64,000 bases of DNA from Pirellula staleyi DSM 6068. Its GTDB lineage: Bacteria > Planctomycetota > Planctomycetia > Pirellulales > Pirellulaceae. Where the stretch lies: assembly GCA_945875845.1 (NCBI GenBank), contig CAMCMB010000023.1, forward strand, positions 17,048-81,047, read 5' to 3'. Of this stretch, positions 61,327 to 64,000 are shown in pieces (the first letter of the stretch is position 1; every line of letters begins with the position of its first letter). The position numbers were made by a program, and so were the translations under genes. The notes under the pieces were generated by a model that saw only the letters and a program-made list of their open reading frames with translations, was not told the origin of the DNA and searched no databases.

Positions 61327-62316
61327 TTAAACGCGTTGCAGGATCAATACCGTATCGACCGCCTCACTGTTCAGCTTCTGCACCGACTCGATTTCACACC
61401 AAAAATCATGCACACCGATCAGTTTGAACTGCGTGGCTTTTGCTAAGAGACTCTTGAGTTGCTTGGCCGTGTAGATACGCAACGTGATATGATCAGACAA
61501 ACGAAACGATTCGTCTTTCTCTTTGACGAGCATTGAGATCCTGAGTTTTTCAAGGCGAGTTTTCATGCTCGTTTCGACAACGGTCAATGCATACGACACC
61601 TTCATTTCTCCTTGTTTGGCACTCCAACGCTCCGTTCCCCACAAATCCCCATCCGGTGGAAGCAAGTGCAGGGAAAGAACAAAGACTCCGCCCGGCTTAA
61701 GGTGTTTGGCAACGCAATTCAAATGCGCTAACGCTGCCTCCTCTGTCTCAAGATGCCGGAAAGTATTGATCGCATTGATGGCAGCATCAAAGGGCTCATC
61801 GAACGAAAAGTTAGTCATGTCACCAACGACGAGCTCCCCAACGCACTCTTGTTTTTTAAGTTTTTTCTTGCAGTACTCAAGAGCTGTTGGATTTAAGTCT
61901 AGACCGGTCATCGCGTAACCGCGCTTCGCCATATCGCATATCAGTCGTCCCGATCCGCATCCAAGCTCCAGAACACGCTGCACCGGGAAAGGGACATACT
62001 TCTTGAACACTTCCATCAGGAATTTGGATTCCTTCGGTGTCTCCTTCAAAAAGCCCAGTTCATAGAGTTCCGGATAGTCGTACCAAGACTTGATGGTTTC
62101 GCTACGCACCTTTGGCTTGGATGCTTTGGATGGCGTGGACTTTGCCGCTGGAATCCGTTTTGTTTCGACCAACTTGGTCGCAACCGTTTTGGCAACCACG
62201 GACTTCGCAACCGGCTTCTTGGTCGTCTTAGGGCTTGCTGCTTGAACAACTTCTTTCGAAGCCAATTTAACTTTGGACTTCGTCGCTGCTTTGACGGTTG
62301 CAATCTTCTTAGCCAA
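61327..62316 (-). CDS. Class I SAM-dependent methyltransferase with Lys/Ala-rich tail
   Basis: A 329-residue protein. Residues 1-75 are almost only K, A, S, T, V and P, with the repeated pattern KxxxKSVVAKTVATK, as in histone H1-like tails. The catalytic domain starts near KSWYDYPELYELGFLKE and has VLELGCGSGRLICDMAKRGY (SAM motif I), GLDLNPTALEYCKKKL and VVGDMTNFSF. The end domain carries WCEIESVQKLN. Substrate unknown. The start is TTG at 62316 with GGAGA 6 bases upstream. Confidence 0.85.
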   Translation of the reverse strand: MAKKIATVKAATKSKVKLASKEVVQAASPKTTKKPVAKSVVAKTVATKLVETKRIPAAKSTPSKASKPKVRSETIKSWYDYPELYELGFLKETPKESKFLMEVFKKYVPFPVQRVLELGCGSGRLICDMAKRGYAMTGLDLNPTALEYCKKKLKKQECVGELVVGDMTNFSFDEPFDAAINAINTFRHLETEEAALAHLNCVAKHLKPGGVFVLSLHLLPPDGDLWGTERWSAKQGEMKVSYALTVVETSMKTRLEKLRISMLVKEKDESFRLSDHITLRIYTAKQLKSLLAKATQFKLIGVHDFWCEIESVQKLNSEAVDTVLILQRV

Positions 62317-62376
62317 TGTCGTCTCCGATCAATCTTCGTGTTGGGGTATCTGCTGTGGGGCCAGATTGTAGAGGGA

Positions 62377-63129
62377 TTATGTCGTCAGTGGCAACGGGCT
62401 ACCGGAAAACTCCTGCAATTGCTCTTCCCAAAATGCGTGGGAAGGCTGCGACGTTGAAGTTGCGATCCATCGAAATCGCATGCGTCGTATGACCCCTTTT
62501 TCCATGAAGGATCCAAAGATGCCCATCGTCAAACCCTTGGCTGAGCAGTTCATCCGGCAATCGGCCAGATCCAGCGGATGCATAATCACTCCTGTTCGTT
62601 TCGCAGCGTCCGTCCAAATACCGGCAGACATTTCCGCAAAGGAGTCATCGGCGATTTCCACGGAAATCATAGGGTGGGAATCGAGCAGCGTCGTCTGAAC
62701 GCTAATCCAAACTTCCAAGCAAAGCGGTTCGCTTTGGATTTGTTCTACCGCTCGCACATCGACTTGGTAACCAAAACGCCAAGGCGAACGCTCTGGAAAG
62801 GAAGCGATCAAGTCGTTTTGCCGAACGTAGGCGTCCCCAAAAGGTAAAGGGGAGGTCGAACTGTCCGCATTGTGATCCAGTGGACGAATACTCATCGTTT
62901 GGCGGATCTTATTGAAGTTGTCGTGTTTGGAGGAAATCTCTAACCGTGTCAAACCGGCTCCGAAGGACGCACCAACAAACCAGTGCGCTCCTAACAAATT
63001 GGCTTCGTCACCTCGTAGTATCCAACTCATCGAATTAAACTCTGTAGAATCTGGGGATGTTGTTGCTTCTCCACGCAACTCGCGCGTCGCAGTTTGGTAC
63101 ACGATAACAGGCCGCGTGGAAAGCAACAA
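62377..63129 (-). CDS. Hypothetical protein, 250 residues
   Basis: A single open frame without a known family. It reads as a soluble protein with many beta-prone segments: LLGAHWFVGASFGAGLTRLEI, LCLEVWISVQTTLLDSHPMISVEI, IIMHPLDLADCRMNCSAKGL (position approximate) and VIRRMRFRWIATS. The start is uncertain: TTG at 63129, GTG at 63102 or ATG at 63030. A long reading frame in ordinary codon use on the same strand as the methyltransferase, 60 bases upstream of it, supports a gene. Confidence 0.55.
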   Translation of the reverse strand: MLLSTRPVIVYQTATRELRGEATTSPDSTEFNSMSWILRGDEANLLGAHWFVGASFGAGLTRLEISSKHDNFNKIRQTMSIRPLDHNADSSTSPLPFGDAYVRQNDLIASFPERSPWRFGYQVDVRAVEQIQSEPLCLEVWISVQTTLLDSHPMISVEIADDSFAEMSAGIWTDAAKRTGVIMHPLDLADCRMNCSAKGLTMGIFGSFMEKGVIRRMRFRWIATSTSQPSHAFWEEQLQEFSGSPLPLTT

Positions 63130-63431
63130 CCAAGCGTGGATCGATCCCGCGACTTACCAAACCATTTGAGCTGATGGACAGACATGGACTTTTCCTTTGA
63201 CGACACTCACATATGTCTTGCCCGTAGTCGTTGTGAAAACCTAAATGCCCTCACACGCATTGTGTAGCACCACGCCAAGCTCGCCGACTTGGTACACATG
63301 CTCGCCGTCGAAAATCCAGCCCGTCCGTTTGGAATCGGGTGCCGTTTCTTTGCAATATCGATATCGAGTCAAGCAAACTTCGCGGACACAATATTAATCA
63401 AAAGCAACACGGACGAGCCGACTGCACCCAT

Positions 63432-63519
63432 AGATGGATGGCCCTATGGATGGCTATGGATGGCTATGGATGGCATGCATGGATGGCCCCATGGATGGCA
63501 TGATGGCCCCATGGATGGC
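63432..63519. repeat. GGATGGC-type tandem repeat
   Basis: About nine irregular units based on TATGGATGGC and CCCATGGATGGCATG. Units vary in length, so it looks like a replication-slippage array. Confidence 0.85.
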
Positions 63520-63602
63520 ATGAATCGGAAATGCCCCCGGGTTTATCCCAGGGATCGTTACCTTCACGCTAGGGCGAAAACCCAAGAGGCAGGAAACCCA
63601 AG

Positions 63603-63688
63603 GGGCCCACCCGCCTATGGGGGCCACCCGCCTATGGGGCCTATGGGGGCCACCCAACGCTTGGGCCCCGGGGCCGCTTCGGCCCCGG
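63603..63688. repeat. GC-rich repeat and strong hairpin
   Basis: Units GCCACCCGCCTATGGGG recur, followed by CCGGGGCCG (63668-63676) and CGGCCCCGG (63680-63688), a 9-base stem with a 3-base loop. Confidence 0.85.
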
Positions 63689-64000
63689 CGCCACCCAGCT
63701 ATATTTTCACGGCCTTTCTCTTCGTATCAACACCATTGCAAAATGAAAACGCTGCGACTTCAGCATCGCATTCCAAAAAGAAACGGCCTTCAGCCGATCA
63801 TCTCTCCTCAGAACGAACAGAAATGACAACGAAGCACTATCGTCGGTATCCACTGTGACCGTCGTCTGAAAGGGAGCCATTTTCGGCGGCGCTTTGGGAG
63901 CCACTTTTGATACTTCCGTCGTGCGCCTTCTTCTTCCGCCGTTTTTCTTAATTTCCTACTTAGAAAAACGAGAGATATCTCGCAAGTATTCCTTCTTTGA

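Larger units (their letters stand above)
63130..64000. other. Low-complexity region at the window end, no gene seen
   Basis: About 870 bases. Two simple repeat blocks occupy the middle (63432-63519 and 63603-63688). Frames crossing them are low-complexity artefacts. The last 150 bases are unremarkable. Confidence 0.5.

Noticed and set aside
63289..63858. 189-codon frame at the window end
   Set aside because: Most of it is the translated GGATGGC and CCTATGGGG repeats; no start site or similarity.

Overview
The window reads as chromosomal DNA of a member of the Planctomycetota, most likely a Pirellulales-type lineage (Rhodopirellula/Blastopirellula-like). The evidence is the set of families it carries: a paired PSCyt1/DUF1549/DUF1553 protein and DUF1501 protein, a DUF1559 pseudopilin-like protein with an H-X9-DG motif followed by a small lipoprotein, very large exported PQQ-propeller and membrane proteins, and many housekeeping genes. 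Genes are in short mixed-strand operons. I recognise no tRNA, rRNA, CRISPR array, prophage or intact insertion sequence.

Layout. 1-4283 (minus): glutamate-type symporter, prenyl diphosphate synthase and dxs, apparently one operon; dxs is cut by the window edge. 4284-9357: repeat-rich spacer, an orphan ECF sigma factor, an exported NIPSNAP protein and an SF1 helicase. 9778-13766 (plus): DUF937 protein, ecotin, DUF4239 membrane protein and an orphan UrtA-type binding protein. 14027-15518 (minus): zinc-ribbon membrane protein, AIM24 and LapA-like genes, translationally coupled. 16148-26727 (plus): a long collinear set with DUF1559, lipoprotein, PSCyt1/DUF1553, DUF1501, galactonate-dehydratase-like enolase, DapA-like aldolase, ACS-type MFS carrier and a ceramidase-like exported-type enzyme. 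The last four look like a sugar-acid catabolic operon. 26899-30413 (minus): metG and tdh. 30939-32234: purA. 32482-39369 (minus): a GNAT enzyme and a 2111-residue polytopic membrane protein. 39644-43561 (plus): imuA-imuB mutagenesis pair without dnaE2, then a DUF2089 regulator coupled to a membrane-anchored exported protein. 43661-46550 (minus): pntB, the small membrane part of pntA, and a family 4 uracil-DNA glycosylase. 47228-48811: der. 48952-58311 (minus): thiolase, UbiB-type kinase coupled to a 1590-residue PQQ-propeller protein, a CBS protein and a small exported protein. 58525-63129: uvrB, a Uma2-family gene, a methyltransferase with a histone-like tail, and an unknown protein. The last 0.9 kb is low-complexity repeat DNA.

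The most distinctive signal is not a gene. The spacers are filled with several families of short palindromic elements. One, 118 bp long and present twice (32325-32442 and 46913-47030), has terminal inverted repeats, a different 4-bp target duplication at each site, and in both places its conceptual removal restores an older repeat that it interrupts. It is a well supported non-autonomous mobile element (MITE-like). A second family has perfect 12-13 bp ends (CTAGGCTGTGAA). Other units are hairpins between convergent genes. A clean dyad overlapping a predicted promoter in front of the DUF2089 gene is the best candidate operator.
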